Below, one piece after another: positions 30,957-41,200 of a stretch of DNA of 64,000 nucleotides (the first letter of the stretch is position 1; every line of letters begins with the position of its first letter). Under the pieces are notes generated by a model, which ran no database searches, was not told the DNA's origin, and saw nothing but the letters and a program-made list of their open reading frames with translations. Source of the stretch: Acidimicrobiia bacterium (GTDB lineage: Bacteria > Actinomycetota > Acidimicrobiia > IMCC26256 > JAGNEX01); assembly GCA_020637365.1 (NCBI GenBank), contig JACJWE010000002.1:1116001-1180000 (forward strand), in the 5' to 3' direction. The position numbers were made by a program, and so were the translations under genes.

Positions 30957-32216
30957 ATGACTACAGTCGCTCCATCGGAAACCATCCGACCTGCCTCGCC
31001 CGCTCCCGTTGCAAAGCCATCCCTGAGGACGCCGTCACGCGTCGATGTCGCTGGCGTCGACCCAGCTTCTGAGGCGGCCGCTTCTGAGAAGACCGCTTTT
31101 GACGACACCGTATTTGACGACACCGCATTCGCCGCCGAACTCGACGCGGTCCGTCAATCGGTGATCGACCAGCTCGGCGAGAATGACGCTGCGTACATCA
31201 GATCCATCATTCGACGTCAGCGTCGCCTCGAGATGGGCGCCCGCGCTGCGCTGATGTTTCCCTGGCTGCCACCCGTATGGATCGCCGGTGCGGTTGGGCT
31301 CGGTGTTGCCAAGATCATCGACAACATGGAGATCGGGCACAACGTCATGCACGGTCAGTGGGACTGGATGCGTGATGACGTGATCCATTCAACCAAGTGG
31401 GATTGGGAAACCCACTGTCCCGGTGAGCAGTGGAAGCGGACGCACAACGAGTCGCACCACATGTGGACGAATGTGGTCGGTAAGGATCACGACATTGGCT
31501 ACAACATCATCCGTATGGATCCCAACCAGCCGTGGCGTCCCTACATGCTCGGACAGCCGGTCTACTTCGTCCTGCTGGGACTGCTGTTTCAAGAGGGCGT
31601 TGCCCTGCACGAAGCTAGTTCGCTCATGCAGTCCGACCGCTCCGAGGATCGCAAAACGGCACTGACTCGGGGTGTCGAGGCCTTCAAGAAGATGGCTCGC
31701 CTTGCAGCGAAGGACTATCTGCTCTTCCCAGCGCTTGCATTGCCCTTCGGGTTGGCGACGGCTATCGGCGTCGCGGTCGGTAATGGCATTGCCAACCTCA
31801 TCCGAAATGTGTGGGCCTTTGCCGTCATTTTTTGCGGCCACTTCCCCGAAGGTGTCGCGCTCTTCACCGAATCAGATATCGATGGTGAGACCCAAGGGCA
31901 GTGGTACCGCCGACAGGTTGAGGGATCTGCCAACTTCACTGGCGGGCGGCTGATGGACTTGCTCAGCGGCAACCTCGACCATCAAATCGAGCACCACCTG
32001 TTCCCGGATCTTCCTTCGAACTACTACTCCCAGATCGCTCCGCAGGTTCGCGAGATCTGCGCTCGTCATGGCGTCACCTACCGTACCGGGAGCTTCTTGT
32101 CCCAGTTCGGTTCGGTTGTGCGCAAAACGATTCGTCTGGCCTTTCCCAACAAGGTTTCCCAACAACCCGTTCAAGCCGATCGAGGTCGCGAAGCAGCCTT
32201 TGCCCTGGGGGCCTAA
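30957..32216 (+). CDS. Membrane fatty-acid desaturase
   Basis: Di-iron integral membrane desaturase that introduces double bonds in acyl chains, 419 residues. All three histidine boxes are present: HNVMH (residues 128-132), HNESHH (163-168) and HQIEHH (342-347), the last with the QxxHH form of acyl-lipid and DesA3-type enzymes. Two hydrophobic blocks (residues about 85-115 and 195-215, plus 250-290) fit membrane hairpins. The ATG is preceded by GGAG at a good distance. The N-terminal 55 residues are variable and polar. It follows the ferredoxin-type partner and precedes a MerR regulator in the same direction, which suggests a dedicated, regulated desaturation unit. Regiospecificity cannot be told from sequence. 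Confidence 0.93.
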   Translation: MTTVAPSETIRPASPAPVAKPSLRTPSRVDVAGVDPASEAAASEKTAFDDTVFDDTAFAAELDAVRQSVIDQLGENDAAYIRSIIRRQRRLEMGARAALMFPWLPPVWIAGAVGLGVAKIIDNMEIGHNVMHGQWDWMRDDVIHSTKWDWETHCPGEQWKRTHNESHHMWTNVVGKDHDIGYNIIRMDPNQPWRPYMLGQPVYFVLLGLLFQEGVALHEASSLMQSDRSEDRKTALTRGVEAFKKMARLAAKDYLLFPALALPFGLATAIGVAVGNGIANLIRNVWAFAVIFCGHFPEGVALFTESDIDGETQGQWYRRQVEGSANFTGGRLMDLLSGNLDHQIEHHLFPDLPSNYYSQIAPQVREICARHGVTYRTGSFLSQFGSVVRKTIRLAFPNKVSQQPVQADRGREAAFALGA

Positions 32217-32257
32217 ACGTTGCGGAGCATTCACCCAGAGCAAAGGCGGGCACTACC

Positions 32258-33232
32258 ATGAGGGCCATCATGGCACCGAGATCGAGAACCCGTGACGACA
32301 ACGCTGGGCCTGACGAACAGTCAGCACAGCGACTCGACGACGCCGATGGTGATCTCGGCGGGCCTGCAGATTCTTCGAATGATCCCTCCCGCGCAGAAGC
32401 TCGATCCGACCATCGACCAGGGAACGTAAGCGAAGCCGGGGACGGTCCTTCTGGCGAGGGTGAGGGCGAGGGCGGCGCCGACCAATCGGCCGAGCGGCGT
32501 GAGGTCGTGACGTTCACCCTGGATGAGCTCGCTGCCCGATCTGGTGTTTCGGCACGAACGGTTCGCTACTACCAATCCGAAAAGCTGCTACCAAAACCGG
32601 ATCGTGACCGCGACGACGGGCGCGTGGCTCGCTATACCGAAACCCACCTCGATCGCTTGGCGACCATCGGCCAACTTCGAGACCGGGGGCTGAAGCTTCC
32701 CGCCATTCGGTCGCTCCTCCGGCGCAGTGACGGCCCCGCTCGAGTCACCGATTGGCTTGGGCTCGATGATGTTTTCCGGGGCGCATGGCAGCCGGCAAGC
32801 CCCAAGTTGTTGACCGGCGACGAACTGTCTGACCTGGTGAGCGACGTTGGTCCGGGAAGCCAGGGCGCTCTCGAAGACGAAGGCCTGATCCAGCGGCAGG
32901 GACAGTCATGGCTGGTTTCCAACCCGCCGTTGCTCGAGTTGGCGTTGCGACTGATGCGCGACGGTGTGGCCTTCGACCTGATCACCCAAGCTGGTGACAT
33001 CATCCGCAAGAACATGGCCAAGGCCTCCGATCAGCTGATCGATCTGTTCGTCGATGCATACAACGACGGCTATTCCGGCCTACCCGAACCAGATCAGCTC
33101 GTGACCGCGATGGGTGGCATCACCGACGACGCGGCCCGAATGATCTTCAGGGAAGAACTGAGTCGATCGGTCAGCAATCTCCTTTCCGACGTCGATCGCG
33201 TCGCTCGCACGGTCCAAAAGAAGTCCAGCTAG
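32258..33232 (+). CDS. MerR family transcriptional regulator
   Basis: A winged-helix regulator of about 324 residues. Residues 1-85 are acidic, polar and probably disordered. The DNA-binding domain follows, with FTLDELAARSGVSARTVRYY as the MerR signature, a wing ending RDDGRVARYTETHLDRL, and a long helical segment RDRGLKLPAIRSLLRR. The C-terminal 180 residues are helical and unassigned, and no effector-binding cysteines stand out. It lies 42 bases after the desaturase and is the obvious candidate regulator of that cluster. The start could be ATG 32258 or 32270. Confidence 0.87.
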   Translation: MRAIMAPRSRTRDDNAGPDEQSAQRLDDADGDLGGPADSSNDPSRAEARSDHRPGNVSEAGDGPSGEGEGEGGADQSAERREVVTFTLDELAARSGVSARTVRYYQSEKLLPKPDRDRDDGRVARYTETHLDRLATIGQLRDRGLKLPAIRSLLRRSDGPARVTDWLGLDDVFRGAWQPASPKLLTGDELSDLVSDVGPGSQGALEDEGLIQRQGQSWLVSNPPLLELALRLMRDGVAFDLITQAGDIIRKNMAKASDQLIDLFVDAYNDGYSGLPEPDQLVTAMGGITDDAARMIFREELSRSVSNLLSDVDRVARTVQKKSS

Positions 33233-33384
33233 CGCTTCTGGCGGGCCTCTGAGGTCCTGGGATAACGCCGAACCATGGCGCGAGTAGATCGCTGCGAAAG
33301 CTGCTTGAGTCAGTGATTCACAAACGCCTACTCGATGCGGCGCCTCGTGGTCGATTACTGGTCGATTCGTGGTCTTAAGTGTGA

Positions 33385-33406
33385 AAACACACATTGTTAT
33401 GTGTTT
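33385..33406. promoter_or_regulatory. Inverted repeat upstream of the lipoprotein gene
   Basis: AAACACA (33385-33391) and TGTGTTT (33400-33406) are perfectly complementary around an 8-base spacer in a locally AT-rich stretch, about 100 bases before the TTG start. This is the best candidate regulatory element in the 276-base gap that follows the MerR gene. Confidence 0.4.
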
Positions 33407-33508
33407 CAATGCCGGGGCTGTGCGGTTCGGCTGACCTTCTGGCAATCGAGCGTTGCTGTGCAGCCTGCCTTACCCCGACTCAATCCCGACAACCCTGGGA
33501 GAACCCCA

Positions 33509-34726
33509 TTGAAACCAGGACGCTTTCTCGCTCTCCTCGCACTCACGCTGATGCTCGCGATGTCCTTCGTCGCTTGCGGCAGCGACTCTGAGGATGCAGA
33601 ACCCCAAGACGTCGAGTCCGCTTCAACGACTGAAGCGTCGACGAAAAGCAAAGATGGTGGCGCGTCGCAAGCGGCAGAAGTGCAAGACGAGGAGTCTGAC
33701 AATGCCGAATCTGCCCATGACGGGTCAGATGAATCCGATGGCGAGTCCGACGACGACGAGTCCGAGGATGATGCTGCGTCCGACGACGACGAGTCCGAGG
33801 ATGATGCTGCGTCCGACGACGACACCGGAAGCGGCGCGTCGAACAAGAAGAACCTGAGCGAAGACGAAGATGACTCCGGTGAGGACGAAGGCTCTAGCCG
33901 GGGTGATTCATCCGAAGCGATTGCCTGGGACCCCTGGGACATACAGTCGATGGAAGACGAGTTCTACGGTGTGGACACGGCGGGGGGTCAGGTCCGTTCC
34001 CTGATCGACAAGTACGAAGTTCATCTGCCTAGCTGGGTGGAGATCGCTGACGGCAAACTCTTGGAAGTAGCGCTGGATTCGTCCCTGTCGTTCGATCACA
34101 AGGTTGACGACCGCGTCCAGATCATGCTGCAGGTGGAAGGTCGAGACGCCAAGTCCATCGTCGAATCCTATGCGGAGGACGCTGCGCAAGATCCCGGCCT
34201 GGACGTGTCTGAGTCGACGACGACGGACGAAGACTCGACGATCTATCAACTCGCTGCCAAAGATGACTACGGGCGGCCGGGGGAAGACGGCTGGAGCGAT
34301 GACGTGCGGTTCAGTGTGGGCGAGACGTCTGACGGCGATGTCTTGGTCCGCATCGAGAGCATCTCCACCAGCTTCGATGAACGCGATTTGGGTGCGTTGA
34401 CCGAGATCGCGAGCCCCCTAGGGGCCGTTCCATATGAGTTGGAACGGGTTAAAGGCAGCGTCGGAATCAGCAGTTTTGGTGGAGGGCCAATCGTCATGGT
34501 GAGCGCGGAATACACCTTGCCAGAGGGCGAAACCAGCGCCGCCGCGGCGCCACAAGTGCAAACGGCTTTGGAAGGCGCGGGGTGGACGGTCGAAACGCGC
34601 GAAGCCCCGGAGCCCGAACACGCCGCTCTCGACGGAGCGCAAGCAAAGTACGGCGATATTGACGTCCTCATCTTCTTCCACGAAGATTCGCCGGGCACGA
34701 TCGACGTCAGTTACGCGAACTCGTAG
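33509..34726 (+). CDS. Secreted acidic lipoprotein of unknown function
   Basis: TTG at 33509, after GGGAGAAC, gives a classical lipoprotein signal: KPGRFLALLALTLMLAMSFV then AC-GSDSED with the lipidated Cys. The frame is open further upstream to 33335, but those codons lack homology and contain the promoter region. The mature protein of about 380 residues starts with a 110-residue Ser/Asp/Glu-rich linker containing two exact copies of an 11-residue unit (DDDESEDDAAS). It is followed by a folded domain (residues about 145-400) with the reading FYGVDTAGGQVRSLIDKYEV and no recognised family. It is likely exported and held at the membrane surface. Confidence 0.75.
   Translation: MKPGRFLALLALTLMLAMSFVACGSDSEDAEPQDVESASTTEASTKSKDGGASQAAEVQDEESDNAESAHDGSDESDGESDDDESEDDAASDDDESEDDAASDDDTGSGASNKKNLSEDEDDSGEDEGSSRGDSSEAIAWDPWDIQSMEDEFYGVDTAGGQVRSLIDKYEVHLPSWVEIADGKLLEVALDSSLSFDHKVDDRVQIMLQVEGRDAKSIVESYAEDAAQDPGLDVSESTTTDEDSTIYQLAAKDDYGRPGEDGWSDDVRFSVGETSDGDVLVRIESISTSFDERDLGALTEIASPLGAVPYELERVKGSVGISSFGGGPIVMVSAEYTLPEGETSAAAAPQVQTALEGAGWTVETREAPEPEHAALDGAQAKYGDIDVLIFFHEDSPGTIDVSYANS
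33749..33814 (+). repeat. Two tandem 33-bp units inside the lipoprotein gene
   Basis: A 33-base unit starting GACGACGACGAGTCCGAGGA occurs twice in a row (33749-33781 and 33782-33814) without mismatch. It encodes DDDESEDDAAS and keeps the frame, so its copy number can vary without breaking the protein. Confidence 0.85.
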
Positions 34727-34779
34727 TTCCAAGCCGGGACGAATCGAAACCCCCCCAGATGTCTCGAACGCCAGGGGGC

Positions 34780-36629
34780 TCAGCTCACCGACACTTGGAT
34801 TTCGTGGTAGCCGGTGGCGCCGTCCGGCCTGGGCGGCGCCACGTCGGCTGTTTGGAGGTTGCCGTCGTTGTCGGTCGCACGGCATCGCAGCAGATAGGTG
34901 CCGGGTTGCGCATCCCAGTCAATCCACCACTGGCGCCATGTCGTGCCCGATAGTTCTGGCCCCACCGTGGCTTCACGCCAGCTGCCGTCGTCGATCTGTA
35001 CTTCGACCATTCCCACACCGGCAAGTGGAGCCCAGGCAACGCCAGCGATCGCGACGGTGCTGGCGTCGATGGACTGCTTTGGTGTGTCGATCCGCGACTG
35101 GATTTTGATCGGCGCTTCGGCCGCCCAACCGCGCGGAATCCAATATCCTTGCTGGTCCTCAAAGGTCGTGAGCTCTATCTCTTTAAGCCATTTGGTGGCC
35201 GAGACGTACCCGTACAGCCCGGGGATGACCAGCCGTGCGGGGTATCCGTGGGAGATGGGAAGTGGCTCGCCGTTCATCCCGACAGCGATGATGGAATCGC
35301 GGCCGTCGAGCACCGCCGTAGGAAAGCCGGCGGTGAACCCATCGACCGAACGTCCCATGATCTGATCGGCGTTCGGATCGATACCGGCTTCTTCGAGCAG
35401 GTCGTCGAGGCGAACACCTAACCATCGAGCCGAGCCCGCCAGATCACCACCGACCTGGTTGGAGACGCACGACAACATGTGGTCGAACTCGAAAAGCTCG
35501 CGTTTGAGCAACTGGTCGTAGGTCAAGGTGATGTCGGAGTCGACCATGCCGTGGATGCGTAGTGTCCAGTCGTCCGTCGAGACGTTCGGAACGGTGAGTG
35601 CCGTGTCGATTCGGTAGAAGTCCTTGTTGGGGGTGTGCAGGGGAGACAATCCAGCGATGTCGGTGGCCGGATCCGTTGGAGAGTTCGGTAGCACGCTGGC
35701 TGGTCGGCCGAGCACGACCGATGCCCGCTCCTTGGCGACCGATGCGCGTTGTCGGAGCCACCGGCCGGAAGCACCAGCGACGAGCGCCACGGCACCAGCG
35801 GCGGTGGCGCCATACAAGAACCGGCGCCGAGAAGCTCGTGCGCGTGCGCGCGTCTGAGCTTCGGTGAACCCTGGTGTGGAGGGCGCTGGGATATACCCGT
35901 CGCGAACCACCCGTGGTTCTTCGAGCAGTTGGTCGGCCCCTCGGCAGGCGCGACCTGGTCGGGTGCGTCAGGCTCGACATCATGTGGTCGGCTGGCGGGC
36001 GCGGTCACCTGAACTGACGCCGTTGGCGAGGCCGATGATCCATCTGTTGTTCGCGAAGCGGAAGCGTTGGCCCTCGAAGCGATGCGGGCGCTCTCTGTCG
36101 AAGCGGATTGAGGCGGTGTCGTCGCCGCGGTGGGCGGCAACGGTTGTCCGTGAAGCGACGGTACTTTTGCGGTGTCGTTCTCGGTCGGATTCAGCAGTCT
36201 GATGAGCAGGACCATCGTGCCAGCTGCAGCGACGCCAGCGATCAAGCTTGGGGTTCCCGACCACAGGTCCGAATCGCTGCGTGCAAACGATCCGGCCGCC
36301 CAGCCGATGAGGGCGAATCCGGCGACGCCGACCAGCGCCAGTCCTAGACGGCCGCGGGTGGCCAACACCCCCAATAACATCGATGCCAAGCCCAACAAGA
36401 TGACGGTCCCCGTCAGCAGAGCCGGTTTGTCGTTGGTCCCCAGTGTGTCGATTGCGAAGTCTTTGAGCCACGGTGGGGCTCCGTCGATTACCCGATCGCC
36501 GACCGACACGACCGGCGATGCCCAGGAGTCGATCAACCCAGCGACCAACTCGCCGAGGCCCAAACCGACCGACATGGAAACGAGCCCCAACAGGGAGCCG
36601 CCCCATGCGGGTTGTCGTTGAGCCTGCAT
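34780..36629 (-). CDS. Membrane-anchored sulfite-oxidase-type molybdopterin oxidoreductase, frame broken near 35950
   Basis: Reading downward from ATG 36629 (MQAQRQPAWGGSLLGLVSMS), four hydrophobic helices occupy the first 145 residues, followed by a Thr/Ser/Pro-rich linker. The frame then becomes nonsense near 35950, and the neighbouring frame carries ADQLLEEPRVVRDGYIPAPS, a fifth helix (FLYGATAAGAVALVAGAS) and the catalytic domain. That domain has the Mo-binding cysteine in HMLSCVSNQVGGDLAGSARW, the pterin-site stretch SHGYPARLVIPGLYGYVSAT and a C-terminal Ig-like dimerisation domain (GVGMVEVQIDDGSW). Such proteins are widespread in actinobacteria; the physiological substrate is usually unknown. 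A one-base error best explains the split. It is convergent with the lipoprotein gene. Confidence 0.85.
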
Positions 36630-36893
36630 GTGACGCACCTTCCCGTTCCCGGTCCTGTCGAACACTTCAGTGGGCAACGCCCACTTCGTGGGGTGCGGCC
36701 AGCCTCCAGCCTACCGGCAGGTCGACAACCGGATTTCGCGAGGTCTTGATGGCGAGGTCTCGATGAGGGATTAATCCGGCTGCAAATGGGTTGTGGCACA
36801 CAATCCTTGGAAACCTTTGGCTTGCCTTCGTGGTCGGCCGGTTTCGATGGGAATAATTGCGGGTTCAGCACAAAGCTTTCGGAAGGGCGTCGG

Positions 36894-38060
36894 ATGGAAG
36901 TCGAGATCGGCATCGGAAAGTCAGGGCGTCGGGCATATGGCTTCGACGACGTTGCGATCGTGCCGTCGAGGAGGACACGGGATCCTCAGGACGTCGATAT
37001 CACCTGGGAGCTCGACGCGTACCGCCTCGAGCTTCCCCTGATGGGCGCCGCGATGGACGGTGTGATTTCACCGCAGACCGCCATCGAGATCGGTCAACTC
37101 GGTGGGCTTGGTGTTTTGAACCTCGAAGGCTTGTGGACGAGGTATGACGACCCCGAGGGAATCCTCGAAGAGATCTCGAAACTCGATGCAGAAAAAGCCA
37201 CGCTGCGGATGCAAGAGATCTACGCGGAGCCGATCAAACCAGAGCTCATTACCGGGCGCATTCAGCAGATCAAGGCAGCGGGTGTGCCGGCGGTCGCATC
37301 GCTCACCCCGCAGCGCACCGATGCCTACGCAAAGCGGGTCTTGGACGCCGAACTCGACATTCTGGTGATCCAGGGCACGGTCGTTTCCGCAGAGCACGTG
37401 TCCAAGACCTCCGAACCGCTCAATCTGAAGAAGTTCATTCGTGAATTCGAGCTTCCGGTGATCGTCGGTGGTTGCGCCTCGTATTCCTCAGCGCTGCACC
37501 TCATGCGCACCGGCGCGGTTGGTGTCCTGGTCGGTGTCGGTCCGGGCCATGCCTGTACGACCCGTGGCGTGCTCGGCATCGGCGTGCCCCAGGCGACGGC
37601 CATTGCCGATGCTGCAGGTGCCCGCATTCGTCACCTCGATGAGACGGGCGTCTACGTGCATGTGATCGCGGACGGTGGCATGCGGACCGGGGGCGATATC
37701 TCCAAGGCCATCGCTTGCGGTGCGGATGCGGTCATGATCGGTTCACCGCTGGCAAGCGCTTATGAGGCGCCGGGACGCGGTTACCACTGGGGGATGGCGA
37801 CCTTCCATCCCGACCTTCCTCGTGGTGCTCGCGTCCAAGCAGGTCAGAAGGCCACACTCGAAGAGATCCTGGTCGGTCCCGCTAAAGAGAACGACGGCAC
37901 GCTCAACCTGTTTGGGGCGTTGCGGACATCGATGGCCACCTGCGGCTACGAAACCGTCAAAGAGTTTCAGAAAGCAGAAGTCATGGTGGCGCCATCCCTG
38001 CAGACCGAGGGCAAAGTGCTTCAACAGGCTCAGCGGGTCGGCATGGGTGCCAAGGCATAG
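36894..38060 (+). CDS. guaB3: GuaB3 family IMP dehydrogenase-related protein
   Basis: A 388-residue TIM-barrel protein of the actinobacterial GuaB3 group, related to IMP dehydrogenase and GMP reductase. It begins MEVEIGIGKSGRRAYGFDDV, the standard GuaB3 opening, and has SRRTRDPQDVDITW, GGLGVLNLEGLW, a GVGPGHACTTRGVLGIGVPQ active-site loop (the Cys that forms the IMP adduct) and VIADGGMRTGGDISKAIACG. There are no CBS domains. The ATG at 36894 is chosen over the upstream opening at 36786. The reaction of GuaB3 has long been uncertain; a GMP reductase activity has been described for some members. A guaA gene lies 7 kb downstream, fitting purine metabolism. Confidence 0.92.
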   Translation: MEVEIGIGKSGRRAYGFDDVAIVPSRRTRDPQDVDITWELDAYRLELPLMGAAMDGVISPQTAIEIGQLGGLGVLNLEGLWTRYDDPEGILEEISKLDAEKATLRMQEIYAEPIKPELITGRIQQIKAAGVPAVASLTPQRTDAYAKRVLDAELDILVIQGTVVSAEHVSKTSEPLNLKKFIREFELPVIVGGCASYSSALHLMRTGAVGVLVGVGPGHACTTRGVLGIGVPQATAIADAAGARIRHLDETGVYVHVIADGGMRTGGDISKAIACGADAVMIGSPLASAYEAPGRGYHWGMATFHPDLPRGARVQAGQKATLEEILVGPAKENDGTLNLFGALRTSMATCGYETVKEFQKAEVMVAPSLQTEGKVLQQAQRVGMGAKA

Positions 38061-38096
38061 CGGTATGCGCCCAACGGCCCAGTAGAGCGTGTAAGT

Positions 38097-38135
38097 CGCG
38101 ATGATGGCTGGCTCTCAGGGCCAGCCGTCATCGCG
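38097..38135 (+). terminator. Hairpin between guaB3 and the GlmS-like gene
   Basis: CGCGATGATGGCTGGC (38097-38112) pairs with GCCAGCCGTCATCGCG (38120-38135) with one G-T position and a 7-base loop. It lies 37 bases after the guaB3 stop and 87 bases before the next ATG. Confidence 0.75.
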
Positions 38136-38221
38136 TCTCGGTCAGGGTACAACCGTCACATCGGTCGTCGAACGGGGATGCCAAGCCCAAAATGGGCGCC
38201 CCAGTCGGTAGGCTTTCGCAC

Positions 38222-41200
38222 ATGTGTGGAATCGTCGCCGTTGTCCCTCGTCTCCCCAGCCGACGCCCTCCCGACCTGACCGAACTGAACGAGCAGGCCG
38301 GATCAGCGCTGAAACGGCTCGATTCGGTTGGGCCCACCCCGGATGCGTCGGAATTGTCAGCGATTGCTGATCAACTCGCCTCGGTGGACTCTGCCCTTCG
38401 CGGAGTGCCCGGCATCGAGGCGGTGCTCGATGCGCCAACTCGAGCACAAGAACTGGCTGCGACCTGTCGACGAATCGCCGATCACATAGCCAAAGTCGAA
38501 GCCGGACTCGATGGGGGAGGCGCCACCGCCACCCAACTCGAAGCGGTCAACGCTGCTCTCGTAGCGATGAAGGACGCTCAATGGGCGATCGTCCGCGACC
38601 GAATCCCCGCGGCTGACGCGGTTGCCGACCTGGTCGGCACGAAGCGTTCGACACCGGCGCTGTGCGCCGCCAATGCAATCAACGTTGCCCTTGACGCGGT
38701 GGACCGTCTGGAAGTTCGCGGGCGCGACTCGGCCGGTATCCATGTCATGTTGACTGGCCACGGGCTGGACCTCGATTCAGAACCGAACCGGCGACGGTTG
38801 GCTGAACGGACCCAGGACCCGCTGTTTCGCAACGGCTCGCTTCGTCAAGCCGATGACGGAGCGCTGAGCATCGTCTATAAGGCGGCTGCCGAAATCGGTG
38901 AGCTCGGCGACAACGTCCGGGCCATCCGGGCCGCCATCGTCTCAGACGATGTGCTCGCCGATGCTCTGGCGAGTCCTGACGTCCAGGTCATGGTGCTGGG
39001 ACACACCCGCTGGGCGAGTGTCGGCATCATTAGCGAGGCAAACGCTCACCCGCTCAATTCCGATGAGGTCGAATCGGGTTCACAAGGCTCGCCACCCTAT
39101 GCGGTCGGCGCGTTGAACGGTGACGTCGATAACTACGCTGACATCAAGGTGGCGCGCCGTCTGTCGATCCGACCTGAGATTACGACTGACGCCAAGGTCA
39201 TCCCGACCGCGTTGTCACATGAAGTCTCGGCTGGCGGCACGGTCGACGAAGCGTTCCGGCGTGCGATCCTCGATATGGAGGGATCGGTCGCGATAGCGGC
39301 ACAAGTGGCCACCGAACCCGACAAACTTCTGCTCGCCCTGCGCGGCAGCGGACAGGCTCTCTACGTGGGGCTGGCCGACGATCCCTACGTGGTGGCCAGC
39401 GAGCTCTACGGCATTGTCGAGCAGACGGACTTCTATGTTCGACTCGATGGTGAGGCGTTGGCGAATCCAGATAATCCCGCCAGTCGCGGCCAGTACATGG
39501 TGCTCGAACGCCAGGGTGCAGGCACGCTGGCAGGACTGACCCTGTTCTCATATGACGGCAATGGCATCGCACTCGACGATCTCGCCGTCCACCGCGCTGG
39601 TATCACGACTCGAGATATCGACCGGGGTGATGCGCCGCATTTCCTTCTCAAAGAGATCTCCGAGGCGCCAGCGAGTCTTCGGCGAACCCTGCGCGGCAAG
39701 ATCGTCGACCGCGACGGCCGCTATGAGGTGCGTCTGCCCGATATGACGCTGACCGATGCGGTCCGTGAACGGATCCGCACGGCTTCGACGATCTACGTCA
39801 TCGGCCAAGGCACCGCTTCGGTCGCCGGTCGTGCGGTCGCAGGCGCCCTCGACGATGCTCTCGGCGTGTACGGCGTTCGTATCCGCCACATGATCGCGAC
39901 CGAATTGTCGGGCTTCCACATCCGTCAGGACATGAGCGACAGCTTGGTCGTGGCGATCTCGCAGAGCGGTACCACCACCGACACCAACCGTACGGTCGAT
40001 CTGGTCCGCGCTCGGGGCGCGGTGGTCGTCGGTATCGTCAACCGGCGCAACTCCGATCTGGTCGAAAAGTCAGACGGCGTGCTCTATACCTCCGATGGAC
40101 GCGACGTCGAGATGAGCGTCGCGTCGACCAAGGCGTTTTACGCGCAGATAGCGGCGGGGTTCTTGCTGGCCCTAGGGCTCACCGTCGAAAGCGGTCGTGT
40201 CGGCTCCGATGACGTGGCTGAGACCCATCACCGGTTGCTCGTCGCCCTGCGTCAGCTACCCGATGCAATGACCGCGGTCCTGGGTCAGCGGTCCCATATA
40301 GCGCAGGTCGCTGCCCGCTATGCCCCGGCGCGCCGTTCATGGGCTGTGGTCGGTAATGGCCCCAATAGCGTCTCGGCTCAAGAGCTGCGCATCAAACTTT
40401 CTGAACTCTGTTACAAAGCGATCGCCTGTGATGTAACCGAGGACAAAAAGCACATCGACCTGTCTTCTGAACCGTTCATCTTGGTCTGCGCCGCGGGGTT
40501 GCGTGGCTCGACAGCGTCAGATGTGAGCAAAGAGGTTTCGATCTTCCGGGCGCATAAGGCCGCCCCTGTCGTGATCGCAACCGAAGGGGCGGACGAGTTC
40601 GTCGACGCGCTCGACACCATCACGGTGCCCGATGTCGATAACCGGTTGGGTTTTGTGCTCTCTGCGATGGCCGGACACCTCTTTGGATATGAGGCGGCGC
40701 TCGCTATCGACGCCCAGGCTGTTCCGCTCCGTAAGGCGCGGGCGGTGATTGAGCACATCGTCACCGCAGGTACGACGGGTGAGGCGGCCATGACGCAATT
40801 GTCGGCCGGGCTTCGATCCCACGCTGAGGAGTTCTTTGTCTCGCTGGCGCGTGGCCAGCTCGACGGTCAGCTGGAAGCCAGCACCGCGGTGTCGGTTGCG
40901 CTCCTATTTCGCTATGCGCTCGGTGAGCTGCCGGTATCGGCGTATGAAGCCGCGTTTGGTCGGATGGGGTCACCGGCGAACATCGCGAGCGATCTCAACG
41001 GTGCGCTGAGCGATGCGATCGATCAGCTGACCCGACCGGTCGACGCGATCAAGCACCAGGCCAAGACCGTCACCGTGGGCATCTCACGCCTGGACGAAAC
41101 CCTGATGGACTCCCGACTTGTCCAAGCGGTTTTCGACGCGGGTGCTGGACGCGACTCGCTCAACTACCAGGTGCTCAAGACCCTCAACGCCCTCGACGCT